Assembly (NCBI GenBank): GCA_016180425.1
Contig: JACPBF010000006.1
Coordinates: 37,414 to 101,413, forward strand
Direction: 5' to 3'
Origin: Elusimicrobiota bacterium
GTDB taxonomy: Bacteria; Elusimicrobiota; Elusimicrobia; 2-02-FULL-39-32
Length of the DNA: 64,000 bases
The notes below the pieces were generated by a model. That model worked only from the letters and a program-made list of their open reading frames with translations, did no database searches and had not been told where the DNA came from. Position 1 is the stretch's first letter. Every line of letters begins with the position of its first letter. Shown piece by piece: positions 63,636 through 64,000 of the stretch. The position numbers and the translations under genes were made by a program.

Positions 63636-63832
63636 GATTAAAAGTTGATGAAGGTAACGATGTACTTTACTTTAGATTGGATGAAACTGCAATTGTTGAT
63701 TCAGAAGAAATTAAGCCTGGGGTCATCCTAGATTACAACCAAAAAGGGGATGTGGTAGGTGTGGAAATTTTACATGTGAGAGAGAGAGTCTCTCCCCTTC
63801 TTTTGAAAACTTTACAGTTTGAAACAGTCTAA
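63632..63832 (+). CDS. DUF2283 domain protein, antitoxin-like
   Basis: 66 residues. MRLKVDEGNDVLYFRLDETAIVDSEEIKPGVILDYN and GDVVGVEILHVRERV are the DUF2283 signature (D-x-L-Y-x-x-L and GVEIL). It overlaps the DUF4258 gene by 4 nt. The likely role is to neutralise the partner; this is inference from gene order. Confidence 0.8.
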   Translation: MRLKVDEGNDVLYFRLDETAIVDSEEIKPGVILDYNQKGDVVGVEILHVRERVSPLLLKTLQFETV

Positions 63833-63860
63833 CTGAAATTAATTTCATCGTAGTTTGACG

Positions 63861-63919
63861 AAAACAATCTTTAACTAAAGACGGATTTACTGTGAAGTTT
63901 CTGTGGCAAAAGTGGTTTT
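63861..63919. repeat. 59-bp direct repeat, copy 2
   Basis: Second copy of 63150-63208, same orientation, 652 bp further on. It overlaps the end of the partial minus-strand frame at 63887-64000. Confidence 0.8.
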
Positions 63920-64000
63920 AAGATCAAGTTCAAGCAGTTCAATTCTGTTTTTGATCAAGAAACTGTTTAAGATCTCGCCTACCAAATCTGCCCAATGATG
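63887..64000 (-). CDS. C-terminal end of an unidentified protein, cut by window edge
   Basis: An open minus-strand frame enters from beyond the window and ends HHWADLVGEILNSFLIK...TTFATETSQ, stop 63887-63889. The last ten residues match the remnant encoded by repeat copy 1, which supports it being a real gene end that was duplicated. Family not recognised. Confidence 0.4.
   Translation of the reverse strand, partial: HHWADLVGEILNSFLIKNRIELLELDLKTTFATETSQ

Overview
The window is 64 kb of AT-rich bacterial chromosome. The sequence points to a diderm (Gram-negative-type) cell: TolC-family, ExbB/ExbD/TonB, SurA-like, outer-membrane beta-barrel and lipoprotein genes are all present. The gene set includes KorAB ferredoxin oxidoreductase, a zinc-type S14, a DUF2064/GT2 pair and intergenic structured repeats. 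It would fit an uncultivated lineage such as Omnitrophota or a neighbouring candidate phylum, but this is a guess from gene content and no 16S is present. Coding is very one-sided: from about 0.7 to 61.5 kb almost everything is on the minus strand, so transcription runs from high to low coordinates.

Layout in order of transcription. 61.5-52.5 kb: rlmD, mfd, two PpiC-type chaperones (the second SurA-like), pdxA and a lipoprotein metallopeptidase. 52.5-26.7 kb: a giant co-directional block that starts at a consensus promoter before rpoB and runs rpoB-rpoC-rpsL-rpsG-fusA-tuf, then the S10/spc ribosomal genes rpsJ to rplO. It continues without a clear break into psd-pssA-leuA and a beta-barrel protein. 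The usual rplKAJL before rpoB and rpmD-secY around rplO are not here. 26.5-12.2 kb: a GAF sensor kinase overlapping tldD, a sugar epimerase, a secreted cyclophilin, a HEAT-repeat protein followed by exbB-exbD-tonB, a permease with a metal-binding head, korAB and citrate synthase. 12.1-0.7 kb: a transglutaminase-like protein, a His-rich secreted protein with CcdA, a glycosyltransferase pair, phosphoglucose isomerase, tRNA-Arg joined to a GT-C/TPR membrane protein, a TPR protein with an AMIN-TolC protein, and a response regulator-kinase cut by the window edge.

61.5-64 kb is accessory. It holds tRNA-Asp, a MazF/ribbon-helix-helix toxin-antitoxin pair, a deleted PIN-domain toxin with its small partner, and a DUF4258/DUF2283 pair between 59-bp direct repeats.

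The least ordinary content lies between genes. Two 161-165 bp elements (21603-21763 and 26528-26692) have perfect 20-bp terminal inverted repeats and three internal hairpins that keep their fold while the arm sequences covary. An 82-bp hairpin repeat occurs three times (5947, 12107, 21777). A short word related to the element ends recurs alone in several gaps. One element appears to have replaced the start of the HEAT-repeat gene. Several genes (korA, gltA, rlmD) have near-consensus promoters so close to ATG that their mRNAs should be leaderless. No rRNA genes or CRISPR arrays were seen.
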